From positions 2,604,001 through 2,668,000 of the forward strand of contig NZ_CP013189.1 of assembly GCF_001444425.1 (NCBI RefSeq): a DNA stretch of 64,000 bases. The letters are read 5' to 3'. Within the stretch, counting starts at the first letter, position 1. Each line of letters starts with the position of its first letter. Of this stretch, positions 17,753 to 26,560 are shown piece after piece. The position numbers and the translations under genes are program-made. Origin of the DNA: Pseudohongiella spirulinae. GTDB lineage: Bacteria > Pseudomonadota > Gammaproteobacteria > Pseudomonadales > Pseudohongiellaceae. The notes below the pieces were generated by a model. The model did no database searches and was not told where the DNA came from. It saw only the letters and a program-made list of their open reading frames with translations.

Positions 17753-18310
17753 TCATTGAGTCTCCACCCACTCCACTCCATCGAAATCTCGCACTTCTTT
17801 AATAACCCTATATTTTCTCATAAGACGGTTAATCTGTTCTATTTTAAGCTCGTTCGACAAAGTTTCACCCTTTTGGAGCGCTTCCATTCCTTTAGTCGAT
17901 TTCGAAAATTTACTGTTGACGTAATCATAAACACTTCTCGGATTTCTATAGAAATTTGGAGCACCTTGCCTGATGATGGACGAGCCCAACTTACACAAAC
18001 AAGCATCACGACCTCTAGGACTATAAAAAGGTACCCCGCCTGCCTCTTGCCTAAGCATTGTGATTGTAACTAACGCCCCCAGGAATACTTCAGTTTGCTT
18101 TACAAATTCAATTACCTTGTGATCTTTGTCGGACCTGAAACCCGCAGGATTCTGGTCCACAAGATAGGAAACAAAAATTGTCACTAACTCATGTCTATTA
18201 ATAACTGAAGAGGTCAGAATCATACGCTTTATTTGCGTATAATCATCCAGAACCAGACACTCAAATAAAGCTAGACTCGCATCGTATGTAAGATTTGGTA
18301 TTCTCAGCAT
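17753..18310 (-). CDS. orphan protein, unknown function
   Basis: A 185-residue protein I cannot place in a family. It is mostly helical by composition, with no signal peptide and no convincing membrane segment. It has a basic C-terminal third (residues ~115-175, many Lys/Arg) that could bind nucleic acid or another protein. It follows the pseudo-receiver gene by 19 nt on the same strand, so the two are probably cotranscribed. No clear ribosome-binding site precedes the ATG. The competing plus-strand frame over the same bases looks like a shadow. Confidence 0.6.
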   Translation of the reverse strand: MLRIPNLTYDASLALFECLVLDDYTQIKRMILTSSVINRHELVTIFVSYLVDQNPAGFRSDKDHKVIEFVKQTEVFLGALVTITMLRQEAGGVPFYSPRGRDACLCKLGSSIIRQGAPNFYRNPRSVYDYVNSKFSKSTKGMEALQKGETLSNELKIEQINRLMRKYRVIKEVRDFDGVEWVETQ

Positions 18311-18329
18311 TGTATGTTGGAGGATTTAC

Positions 18330-18698
18330 TTACTGCCAAGAGCTTTGACTCAGTATCACTGCAATGGCAGAAAGCAACTCGCTTCGGTAAATTGGCTTCA
18401 AAAGAGTCGATACATCAGATATGTCAGAAGAGGGCGAAGGACTGTTTTCAATTTCATCTTGGAATATGATGACTTTTTCCTTAGAGTCACTAACAGCTCT
18501 TATCGCGCCTCCATCCTTCAGCAGACTAGAGCTAACAATCACCGCCGCATACTCACCTAAAGTCAAACGGTCGTGCAGGACATCAATGTCACTGCTTACT
18601 GTCGCAGTTAGCCCATAAGACTCGAGCATAGACGCTACTGCGTCTCGGTCTCTTCTGTCTTTCAGAGCCACGAGTAATTTTGGCGGATCGAACAACAT
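18330..18698 (-). CDS. degenerate receiver-like protein (pseudo-receiver)
   Basis: A 122-residue single-domain protein with the secondary-structure rhythm of a CheY-like receiver: PKLLVALKD at the start, AAVIVSSSLL in place of the beta-3 strand, KVIIFQDE, and LLKPIYRSELLSAI near the end. The conserved Lys101 is kept, but the phospho-accepting Asp is replaced by Ser (about 56-58) and the acidic pair is missing. It therefore cannot take a phosphoryl group in the usual way and may act by binding. Pseudo-receivers are known in other signalling systems; the homology here is inferred from pattern only. Confidence 0.6.
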   Translation of the reverse strand: MLFDPPKLLVALKDRRDRDAVASMLESYGLTATVSSDIDVLHDRLTLGEYAAVIVSSSLLKDGGAIRAVSDSKEKVIIFQDEIENSPSPSSDISDVSTLLKPIYRSELLSAIAVILSQSSWQ

Positions 18699-18874
18699 CT
18701 GTACTCCATATCCCCTCCAGCAAACGAATCAGATTAATATCAGAGAACAGAAGATAAAAATGTAAAATTTGGTATCACGAAGAATCATGTTGGATCAATC
18801 TAGAATATAATCGCCTCAGTACAAACTTAGATCAATTGATTTAGATTTACGCTGTCATATACGCATCGATATTT

Positions 18875-19009
18875 ATGAAAATTCTTTTCAAAATAATTGG
18901 CAAACTAAGAAACCCTTCACTTGAAGAAGCAAGGTTTATATGGACCTTATTTATAGGAATTTGGATGTTACTTGCATTACTTGGCGAACTTATTCTATCG
19001 ATAGGCTAG
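18875..19009 (+). CDS. possible 44-residue membrane peptide
   Basis: A short frame begins MKILFKIIGKLRNPSLEEAR, then has a hydrophobic stretch of about 20 residues (FIWTLFIGIWMLLALLGELI) and ends at a TAG that shares the palindrome CTAG with the stop of the convergent kinase gene. A basic amphipathic N-terminus with one membrane helix is a typical small-membrane-protein design. There is no strong ribosome-binding site, so expression is uncertain. It sits alone between two minus-strand signalling genes. Confidence 0.4.
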   Translation: MKILFKIIGKLRNPSLEEARFIWTLFIGIWMLLALLGELILSIG

Positions 19010-21852
19010 CTCAATAGCTCACCCACAAGTTTCAACAATGCATTTGAACTAATTGGTTTCGATATATATGCATCCATTCCGCCTTCAATAAATCTCTGAT
19101 GATCGCCAACCATTGCATGTGCGGTAAGAGCAATTATAGGGACATGCCCACCACTTTCTCTTTCCATTAATCTGATCAGTCGGGTTGCCTCCAGACCATC
19201 CATAACTGGCATTTGAATATCCATCAAGATCACATCAAACAATCTCTCTTTAGCGAGATCTAACGCTCTTAGCCCATTATCAGCGACAGTAACCTTGTGA
19301 CCTGCCTTGACAAGAATTTCCTTTGTCAACTTTTGATTGATGAGGTTATCTTCTACGATAAGAATATCGGCAACGCGACTATCGGGTGATGAATTGATCA
19401 AAGCCTCAGGGGCTATCTGATCCGATTCATCGACTCTTTGAGACAAATTGGCAGAAGAATTACCTGAAAGATCAAATTTTAGATCAAAGTAAAACAGACT
19501 CCCCATTCCAAACTCGGATTCCATCTTGATATGGCCACCCATAAGGCTTACGAGATTAGAACTTATCACCAGACCAAGGCCACTCCCTCCGTACCTCCTG
19601 GTGATGGAGGCATCACCCTGGGAAAAAGCCTTGAATATATCTTTCTTTTGCTCAGAAGTAATACCGATTCCTGTATCCCGCACGGAGAACCTGATTTTCA
19701 CCCAGTCGCCCTCACCATCTATTGCGGATACAATTAGTTTCACGACTCCATACTCGGTGAATTTTATGGCATTTGAAATTAGATTCACAAGAATCTGTCG
19801 GAGCCGATACGCATCTCCATTAACATACTGCGGAATTCTCTTGTCAAAATCATATTCGAAAACTATGCCTTTCTGCCTCGCTCTTAAAGCCAGGTCACCC
19901 AACATCCTTTTCAGATATTCACGGACGTCAAACAATGCAAGGTCCAGCGTCATTTTGCCTGCATCGATCTTAGAAAAATCCAATATATCATTGATCACAC
20001 GCAATAAGGATTTTGCCGATTCATAGACTGTTTCCAGATAATCCTTTTGCTCGTCATCCAATTTTGTCGCAAGAGCCAGTTCAGTCATTCCAATAACACC
20101 GTTGATTGGCGTTCGGACCTCATGGCTCATGTTAGCAAGGAATTCTCCTTTAGCTTTATTTGCGTTATCCGCCTGCGCTTTTGCGGAAATCAACTCTTCA
20201 CGAAGAGCCTTCCATTCACTAACATCACGGACAATTGCGACGAAGTGGGTACTTTCCCCAAATGCCATTGTACTCACTGTGATCTCAACCGGAAATTCCG
20301 TTAGAAGACGGTGATGACCTGTAAGCTCTCCACGGACCCCGTAATCTCGGTCCTTAGCCTGAGACAGCAGAGCGGCAAGAGATGAACGGCAATCAGGATG
20401 GAACAAGTCAGAGACTGACATTCCTAGCAACAACTTACTGTTGAAACCAAATATTTTTTCCATCGCGGGATTTGATCGTTGAATGGATCCATCCTCATCC
20501 AACTCAAGAATGCCATCTGCTGCACTGTCAAACAGAACCCGAAACGCGGCCTCGCTGCGGCTCAATTTGTCCTGAATATGATGTCGCGCCTTTTCTGCCC
20601 TGAACGCCAATATCAAGTTTGAACAGGTAGCTACAAGCAAATTCAGGTGTTCAGCTATTCCAACGTTGTAACCACCTGGTCGGTTCGCAATCCCTATCAT
20701 GCCGACAAGAGCTTCACCGCTCCTGACTGGCAACCCCATAAAAGAATTTAAGGGTGGATGCCCGGGCGGGAGCCCTCCACTCCGGGGATCAGAGTACGGA
20801 GTATTGGATATAAGAAGCTCCCCAGTTTTTAGTACCTGACCGAAAAGTGTCTCAAGATTTGTAAATTTTAGGCCCTCTGCATAGCTCTGAGCGTACAACT
20901 CGCGAGTTGCTTCATCCCAGGCGATGTTGGTGAGCGCATGAGTCTTCAGGTAGGGATTATCGTCCTCGTCGAATAAAACTTCACCAATAAAGCCATACTC
21001 GCTATTACTGATACTAAGAAGGTGATGCAGCATCACTTCAAAGGGACTCTGTGAGTCATCTGATTTTATGAAACTTGCCAAGGCTTGACTAACAGCTGAA
21101 AGCATATCATTACTTTCAGATATTGCTTTTTCTGCTAAAGCTCTCTCAGTGACATCCTGTACTGCCGCGTATATCAAGCCGTCATCACCGCTTATCGAAG
21201 ACGACCACTCGAGCAACTTGTATTGTCCGTCCTTACGCAGGTAGCGGTTACGAAAATTCCTGACTACATCTCCATTTGAGAGGTCACTCAGCTTCTGCTT
21301 TGTTGAATTGAGATCCTCGGGGTGAACTAATTCGAGGTATGACAGGGCCTCAATTTCGGACTTAGAGTAGCCCAAAGTCTGGGCAAAGGCTGAGTTGACT
21401 GCGACAAACCTCCCATCGAACCCACATACGCAAAACATCTGAGGCGTTACAGAGAAGTGTTTCAGCGTTTCTATTTTGCAGGAGTCAAGCAATTGAATCG
21501 CGAAATCAATCAGGGCGCGATGCTCCTGAGTCAAACTCAGCAACGCCTCCCCGGAGAGACCTAACCAGGCTTTAGGCGCTGTATGCGGATGAAACTCGAG
21601 TTGAATTGGGAACACCAACAAAGGCTCACTCCCATCTGCAGTGGACATTACATACCCATGACGGAACCAATTCTCTTTTTCTTCAACATCAATAGAGGCC
21701 CAACGACTAATCACTTCATCGTGCCAGCGACTATTGAATCGTGAACCATGGATATCTGTGAAAAAATGTCCATCATCATAATAAACTCCAGTGACCCCAG
21801 GAATTCTTTGTTGCAGGACTCTCAATACCATGACGTCAGAATTCATCAGCAT
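19006..21852 (-). CDS. soluble hybrid histidine kinase (PAS-GAF-PAS-HK-REC)
   Basis: A 948-residue hybrid sensor kinase with no membrane segment, so it senses a cytoplasmic cue. Domain order is an N-terminal unassigned region (1-130), PAS (~133-240), GAF (~250-420), PAS (~431-548), HisKA with phospho-His577 in SHEVRTP, HATPase with N-box NAIKF and G-boxes DTGIG and GGSGLGL (~677-795), and a receiver with D878 (MDIQMPVMDG) and K932. A second in-frame ATG two codons in overlaps the upstream stop as TGATG and may be the real start. Final phosphotransfer to an HPt protein is expected; one is encoded at 22347. Confidence 0.94.
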   Translation of the reverse strand: MLMNSDVMVLRVLQQRIPGVTGVYYDDGHFFTDIHGSRFNSRWHDEVISRWASIDVEEKENWFRHGYVMSTADGSEPLLVFPIQLEFHPHTAPKAWLGLSGEALLSLTQEHRALIDFAIQLLDSCKIETLKHFSVTPQMFCVCGFDGRFVAVNSAFAQTLGYSKSEIEALSYLELVHPEDLNSTKQKLSDLSNGDVVRNFRNRYLRKDGQYKLLEWSSSISGDDGLIYAAVQDVTERALAEKAISESNDMLSAVSQALASFIKSDDSQSPFEVMLHHLLSISNSEYGFIGEVLFDEDDNPYLKTHALTNIAWDEATRELYAQSYAEGLKFTNLETLFGQVLKTGELLISNTPYSDPRSGGLPPGHPPLNSFMGLPVRSGEALVGMIGIANRPGGYNVGIAEHLNLLVATCSNLILAFRAEKARHHIQDKLSRSEAAFRVLFDSAADGILELDEDGSIQRSNPAMEKIFGFNSKLLLGMSVSDLFHPDCRSSLAALLSQAKDRDYGVRGELTGHHRLLTEFPVEITVSTMAFGESTHFVAIVRDVSEWKALREELISAKAQADNANKAKGEFLANMSHEVRTPINGVIGMTELALATKLDDEQKDYLETVYESAKSLLRVINDILDFSKIDAGKMTLDLALFDVREYLKRMLGDLALRARQKGIVFEYDFDKRIPQYVNGDAYRLRQILVNLISNAIKFTEYGVVKLIVSAIDGEGDWVKIRFSVRDTGIGITSEQKKDIFKAFSQGDASITRRYGGSGLGLVISSNLVSLMGGHIKMESEFGMGSLFYFDLKFDLSGNSSANLSQRVDESDQIAPEALINSSPDSRVADILIVEDNLINQKLTKEILVKAGHKVTVADNGLRALDLAKERLFDVILMDIQMPVMDGLEATRLIRLMERESGGHVPIIALTAHAMVGDHQRFIEGGMDAYISKPISSNALLKLVGELLS

Positions 21853-22160
21853 GCCACTTTAGTACATTGCCCCCGGTGAATCACCCTGGGAACGGCACTC
21901 TGGTCGAACTCAAACGCGGAGTATCCCTTAAATTCGTAAAGGCCAGGGCCTTGGGGCTCAAATTCAGGGGTAAATTTCAGTACGCTTGAAAGAGTTACCG
22001 ATTGAGACTTGGCGTCATGAAGAAGGTAGAAGTTATTGGGATCAACTTCGAGAATTACCATACTGCCATCTATACCCACAGCGAGCAAAGCGCGGGCTTC
22101 CAAAACAGAGTAGCGCTCTAAACCATCACCGATTTTCTCAGGCATATATTTAAATCCCAC
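21846..22160 (-). CDS. small protein coupled to hybrid kinase, unknown
   Basis: A 104-residue soluble protein; GTG at 22160 or ATG at 22145 could be the start, giving 104 or 99 residues. Its stop overlaps the start of the hybrid kinase, so the two are translated together. The sequence alternates short beta-strand-like stretches (SMVILEVDP, FYLLHDAK, GLYEFKGYSAFEF) and ends CTKVAC. I do not recognise it. Coupling to a sensor kinase suggests a ligand-binding or modulating partner of that kinase. Confidence 0.6.
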   Translation of the reverse strand: MGFKYMPEKIGDGLERYSVLEARALLAVGIDGSMVILEVDPNNFYLLHDAKSQSVTLSSVLKFTPEFEPQGPGLYEFKGYSAFEFDQSAVPRVIHRGQCTKVAC

Positions 22161-22346
22161 CCAACCATATCACCTAAGGCACATCACTTATGGCACCTTA
22201 TTTGTAACTGGATGTTAATGGTTTCTATACACACCCATTGTAATGTTTTGTAAAATATCCCTCTTCTTACTGGTATATGCCTGACTGATACTGCCATAAT
22301 TCCAATAACAAAATGTGACTTTCAATCTGAACGACTCGGATATTGT
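22161..22346. promoter_or_regulatory. divergent promoter region of phosphorelay genes
   Basis: This 186-nt A+T-rich spacer separates the leftward kinase unit from the rightward HPt/EAL/kinase unit, so promoters for both must lie here or inside the genes. One weak plus-strand sigma-70-like pair, TTGTAA and TATACA with 18 nt between, can be seen around 22203-22232. I see no terminator and no clear operator. Confidence 0.35.
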
Positions 22347-22721
22347 ATGACCTTTGCAGTTGACGCTATTTTCGACCCCGACATCCTTCCAGACGTTTTG
22401 GGGGATTCGGATCCGGCTGTGCTAATAAACTTTTACGATATATTTCTATCTTTCACAGCCGAATCCTGGCAGGAACTTGTGTCATCCGCGAAATCTGGAA
22501 ACTGGCAAAAAGTCAGCACTCTGGCTCACTCATTGAAATCATCATCACGCAGCATCGGTGCGTTGACGCTCGGGACTGCAATGGCTGAACTCGAAAAGAC
22601 AACGGAGGAAGGGGCTGCTGCAGACGACTTGCTACAACGAATATCAACGATTGTAGACGTTACTTTTGAGCGCGTCCGGCTACACCGGGTTAAAATTGAC
22701 ACATCAAGTAATTTTACTTAA
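22347..22721 (+). CDS. HPt phosphotransfer protein
   Basis: A 124-residue stand-alone histidine phosphotransfer domain. The motif LAHSLKSSSRSIGA carries the phospho-accepting His61, followed by Lys64 and Ser/Gly residues of the usual four-helix bundle. Such proteins shuttle phosphoryl groups from the receiver of a hybrid kinase to a separate response regulator. Both hybrid kinases nearby end in a receiver, so this is the natural relay piece. It is first in a plus-strand series with the receiver-EAL gene 20 nt downstream. Confidence 0.88.
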   Translation: MTFAVDAIFDPDILPDVLGDSDPAVLINFYDIFLSFTAESWQELVSSAKSGNWQKVSTLAHSLKSSSRSIGALTLGTAMAELEKTTEEGAAADDLLQRISTIVDVTFERVRLHRVKIDTSSNFT

Positions 22722-22741
22722 GCTCTTCGAGTACTGTAGAG

Positions 22742-23968
22742 ATGGTTAGACGAACAATACAGACTGTGGACTACACGCAAAGTCAAAGTCGACCAATACT
22801 TCTAGTTATCGATGACGATGCTCTATTCAGAACTCAGATCAAAGCCTTCGCTTCACAAAGATATGACGTATTCGAATACTGCGATCCAGAGGAGGTTGCT
22901 CCTGAAGTTCTAGTGCTAGCAGAAATGGTGGTGCTGGACTTGAACATGCCAAAAACTGACGGAGTTGAATTTCTTAAAACCTTGGCAACAATGAAGCCCA
23001 GGCCAAAACTGCTAATTGCGAGCGGCCACGACCAGCCAATTATAGAAATGGCGGGGCGAACCGCAAAAATGTTTGGAATCAATCAACTGGAACTGCTTCA
23101 CAAGCCATTAACCAGACGTCAGTTTGATCAATCTATTAACAGGCTTGCTGAGTCGACAGACTCCGATTTGTTCTCTGCTTCCGGGGCTGCTCGTCCTGGT
23201 CCCGATGAAAAGGAGATAACTAACGGACTGAAAGCCGGAGAGTTTATTGCATTCTACCAACCTCAGATGGCCAAAGACGGAATAACCATTGTTGGACTCG
23301 AAGCATTGGCCCGCTGGGATCATCCGGAACGCGGCATACTTCCTCCAGCGCAATTTATCGAAACTTTAGAAATGCCCGGTCTCGCTGTCGATTTCACCCT
23401 TCTAATGATAGAGCTATCGCTTCGGGACTACCAGCTCATCTCTCGACATACCGGTTTCATAGGCACTCTCAGCGTAAATGTTCCGCCACATGTATTGGGG
23501 GATGCACATTTCATTAAGAGATTCATTGATCTGGCTGAACGTTATTCCTTCCCATTGAGAAAATTCATATGTGAAGTGACAGAACGCGGGATACACGAGC
23601 TGTCTCCACCGGCTATCGCTTCGCTGACAAGGCTTAAAATGCATGATGTCCAACTATCAATTGACGACTTTGGTACCGGGCAATCAGGCCTAAGCAGGCT
23701 GAAATTTGCGGCATTTAACGAAATAAAAATTGACCGTTCCTTTGTAACAGACCTGAATATCTCAGCGGAATCCCGAACAATAGTAGAGAGTGTGTTGTCT
23801 TTGGCTCACAAATCCGGGATAAGGGTTGTCGCAGAAGGCGTCGAAGACGAACAAACATTTGATACGCTAAAATCACTGGATTGTGATGTCGTACAGGGAT
23901 ATCATTTTTCGAAACCATTACCGGTCTCCTCGCTGACCAGCTGGATTCTTCAGCCTCCATCGTTTTGA
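22742..23968 (+). CDS. receiver-EAL cyclic-di-GMP phosphodiesterase
   Basis: A 408-residue response regulator with an N-terminal receiver (D25/D26 pair region, phospho-acceptor D66 in VVLDLNMPKTDG, K121) and an EAL domain (~160-400). The catalytic signatures are present: EAL at 187-189 (GLEALARW), the Asn in SVNVPPH, EVTER, DDFGTG, the Lys in KIDRSF, and AEGVED. It should hydrolyse cyclic-di-GMP to pGpG under control of phosphorylation. There is no GGDEF domain. Placement between an HPt gene and a hybrid kinase makes it the likely relay output. Confidence 0.93.
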   Translation: MVRRTIQTVDYTQSQSRPILLVIDDDALFRTQIKAFASQRYDVFEYCDPEEVAPEVLVLAEMVVLDLNMPKTDGVEFLKTLATMKPRPKLLIASGHDQPIIEMAGRTAKMFGINQLELLHKPLTRRQFDQSINRLAESTDSDLFSASGAARPGPDEKEITNGLKAGEFIAFYQPQMAKDGITIVGLEALARWDHPERGILPPAQFIETLEMPGLAVDFTLLMIELSLRDYQLISRHTGFIGTLSVNVPPHVLGDAHFIKRFIDLAERYSFPLRKFICEVTERGIHELSPPAIASLTRLKMHDVQLSIDDFGTGQSGLSRLKFAAFNEIKIDRSFVTDLNISAESRTIVESVLSLAHKSGIRVVAEGVEDEQTFDTLKSLDCDVVQGYHFSKPLPVSSLTSWILQPPSF

Positions 23969-23983
23969 CATCTGGAACAACCC

Positions 23984-26560
23984 TTGAGCCCATCATTTCA
24001 CAGCGCAGTGGCCGAGCTTCTGCTTGAACTCAACACCTCGAATGATGTTCTGCAATCAGTTATCGATGCCTGCCAATACCAGCTCGGATTTCGATTATGT
24101 GCATTTGTTCAAAGAACAGAAAACATACCCAATAAACTTGAAATCAGTAAGTTATACAACATTGATAATCGAGGCAAATTTACAAGCCAGTTGCAGAATG
24201 ACAGAAGTCTAATGCAACTAATCGACCATACTGAGCGCACCCAAAACAGTGAATCTATGCGCAGTGGAGAAGATTACTGGCTTGCGATCCCAGCGGGTCC
24301 AGCTGGCATTTTCGTAGGGCTGTACACATCCGACATATCAGATGAGTTTACAACATACATAGCCAGGATCATCACACATGCCATACATACGCTCACTAAT
24401 GATCAACAGCGCACACTGCTGGCGGAAGAAAACAAACGATTGATTCTAGCCACCAAAGCTGGGCGTATAGGCACTTGGGAATTGGATACGATCACTGGAG
24501 AGCTGCATTGGGATGAACAGATGTTTTGTCTTTATGACGTCGATCAATGTAGCTTTACCAACGATTACGAATTCTTCAAGTCGATGCTGCACCCCGATGA
24601 CGCGCCGGAATTGCTGAAGTTTCTGGACAATTATACTTCACAGAAAAAGACAGAGTCAGTTGACTTTCAATTTCGCATCATCACACCGAGTGGAGAAGTA
24701 AGAAAACTTGCAGGTTATGCAACCCTGATAGCCAAGCCTTCCAATAGACTGCAGATGGTCGGTGTAAACTACGACGTAACCGAACTCGAAACAGCCAGAA
24801 CTCAGTCTATCTACCGATCCAAACTGGAAAGTTTGCTGATTGATCTATCGATGCAAGTGATACGATCAGAGGCAGAGGAACTTGATCAGGTTACTAACGA
24901 AGCTCTAGCTGTAATCGGAAACTTTGTCGGAGCCGACCGAGCGTATCTGTTTGAATATGACTTTAAGAAAAACACCTGCGACAACACCCATGAGTGGTGT
25001 AATGACGGCATTGAGCCGGAAATCGACAATCTCCAATGTGTATCACTCGATGACATAGACATTTGGGTCACTTCCCATAAAGCGGGCCTCCCTATGTTTG
25101 TGAGGCGTGTTCAAGATCTACCAGAGAATCACGGCCTACGCGTAATTCTGGAACCACAAGGAATACGTTCATTAATTACGATACCTCTAATGGAGGGAAA
25201 TAACTGTAAGGGGTTTATTGGGTTTGACTCGGTAAGACAAGAGCGTCACTGGAACGATGTAGATATTAGCCTCCTTAAACTCCTTGCAGAGCTGCTTGTC
25301 AATGCAAAAATGAAGGCAACCAATGATTTACTCATCAAACAAACGCAGCAGGAGCTCATACAATCCCGCGACACTGCACGGTTTCTCGCTAAAGAGGCTT
25401 CGGCAGCCAGTATCGCCAAGTCCCGCTTTGTTGCTAGTGTCAGCCATGAAATCAGAACGCCTTTACATGCTATTCTTGGAATAGCAGATTTAGCGAGCCA
25501 GCGCACAGAGGATCCGAAGTTAGCTGAAGATATCTCCACAATTCGCAACGCCGGCAACACGCTACTGGAACTTATTAACGATGTTCTGGACTTCTCTAAA
25601 GCTGAGGCGAATGAGCTTTCAATCAAGTCTGAAGAATTTTCCATTGTAGAACTCATAAATACCCTTCAAAGACTATTCCGTCCGCTTGCGAAACGTAAAG
25701 AAATTGCTTTCGATTGCCATATTCAACCTGGAATTCCTGATATTCTAGTTGGTGACGAGTTACGTATCAGGCAAATCCTGAGTAATCTTCTAAGTAACGC
25801 TATCAAATTTACTCAGCTGGGTGGTGTTACGCTACGAGTTACTCTAAATAACCAGAGGAACGGCGGCAGACAACTTACTGATTCCGTTGCACTGTGCTTT
25901 GAAGTGTCGGACACTGGATCAGGAATCGCCGCCCATGATATGGATCGTATATTCGATCCATTCTTCCAATCGGATGAATCAAAAAGAGATCAATTGGGTG
26001 GAACTGGTCTAGGATTGCCTATATCCAAACTCATCGCTCAGAAGATGAAGGGAACGATTACAGTAAACAGCGTAAAACATCAAGGTTCGTCTTTTAAATT
26101 CAACCTGATTCTGAAAATCGGAAGCACATCGTGCACCACGGCATCAGTAATCAGCTCTGAAGTTGACGAGACCAAATTGTCCGGTTATCGGTTACTGCTG
26201 GCTGAAGACAATCCTATTAATCAACAACTCATTCGAGCTTATCTTTCAAAATCCGGGTGTCAAATCGACATCGTTGGCGATGGTGAACAGGTACTCGAAT
26301 CCTACGTCAGATCTAGATACCATTTAATTCTTATGGACTGTCAAATGCCCAAGCTGGATGGGTTTGACACAACTAAAGTGATAAGGCTGCAAGAATCCGC
26401 TGATAGCCGCTTACCTATAATTGCCGTTACGGCAAGCGCCATGGAATCTGACCGGGAAACCTGTTTGCAGGCTGGAATGGATGATGTTCTCACTAAACCG
26501 TTCACCAAAAATCAATTGATAAATTTGATAATCAAGCATTTAAAGATTAACTCATACTAA
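23984..26560 (+). CDS. soluble hybrid histidine kinase (PAS-GAF-HK-REC)
   Basis: An 858-residue hybrid kinase starting at TTG, 15 nt after the EAL gene, with TGGAA as a weak ribosome-binding site; no ATG occurs in frame before codon 77. The N-terminal ~140 residues look GAF-like, then PAS (~155-270), GAF (~285-440), HisKA with His488 (SHEIRTP), HATPase (NAIKF, DTGSG, GGTGLGL) and a receiver with D785 (LMDCQMPKLDG) and K838. No membrane segment is present. It shares logic but little sequence with the kinase at 19006, so these are two different inputs. Its end overlaps the convergent ABC gene by 14 nt. Confidence 0.94.
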   Translation: MSPSFHSAVAELLLELNTSNDVLQSVIDACQYQLGFRLCAFVQRTENIPNKLEISKLYNIDNRGKFTSQLQNDRSLMQLIDHTERTQNSESMRSGEDYWLAIPAGPAGIFVGLYTSDISDEFTTYIARIITHAIHTLTNDQQRTLLAEENKRLILATKAGRIGTWELDTITGELHWDEQMFCLYDVDQCSFTNDYEFFKSMLHPDDAPELLKFLDNYTSQKKTESVDFQFRIITPSGEVRKLAGYATLIAKPSNRLQMVGVNYDVTELETARTQSIYRSKLESLLIDLSMQVIRSEAEELDQVTNEALAVIGNFVGADRAYLFEYDFKKNTCDNTHEWCNDGIEPEIDNLQCVSLDDIDIWVTSHKAGLPMFVRRVQDLPENHGLRVILEPQGIRSLITIPLMEGNNCKGFIGFDSVRQERHWNDVDISLLKLLAELLVNAKMKATNDLLIKQTQQELIQSRDTARFLAKEASAASIAKSRFVASVSHEIRTPLHAILGIADLASQRTEDPKLAEDISTIRNAGNTLLELINDVLDFSKAEANELSIKSEEFSIVELINTLQRLFRPLAKRKEIAFDCHIQPGIPDILVGDELRIRQILSNLLSNAIKFTQLGGVTLRVTLNNQRNGGRQLTDSVALCFEVSDTGSGIAAHDMDRIFDPFFQSDESKRDQLGGTGLGLPISKLIAQKMKGTITVNSVKHQGSSFKFNLILKIGSTSCTTASVISSEVDETKLSGYRLLLAEDNPINQQLIRAYLSKSGCQIDIVGDGEQVLESYVRSRYHLILMDCQMPKLDGFDTTKVIRLQESADSRLPIIAVTASAMESDRETCLQAGMDDVLTKPFTKNQLINLIIKHLKINSY

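Noticed and set aside
17738-18073. 111-residue plus-strand frame right after the response regulator
   Set aside because: It lacks a ribosome-binding site and motifs, and overlaps the longer minus-strand frame, which shares the operon direction of the pseudo-receiver gene.
16985-26560. Classical genomic island or integrative element
   Set aside because: The A+T-rich block suggests transfer, but no integrase, transposase, tRNA or flanking direct repeats are visible.
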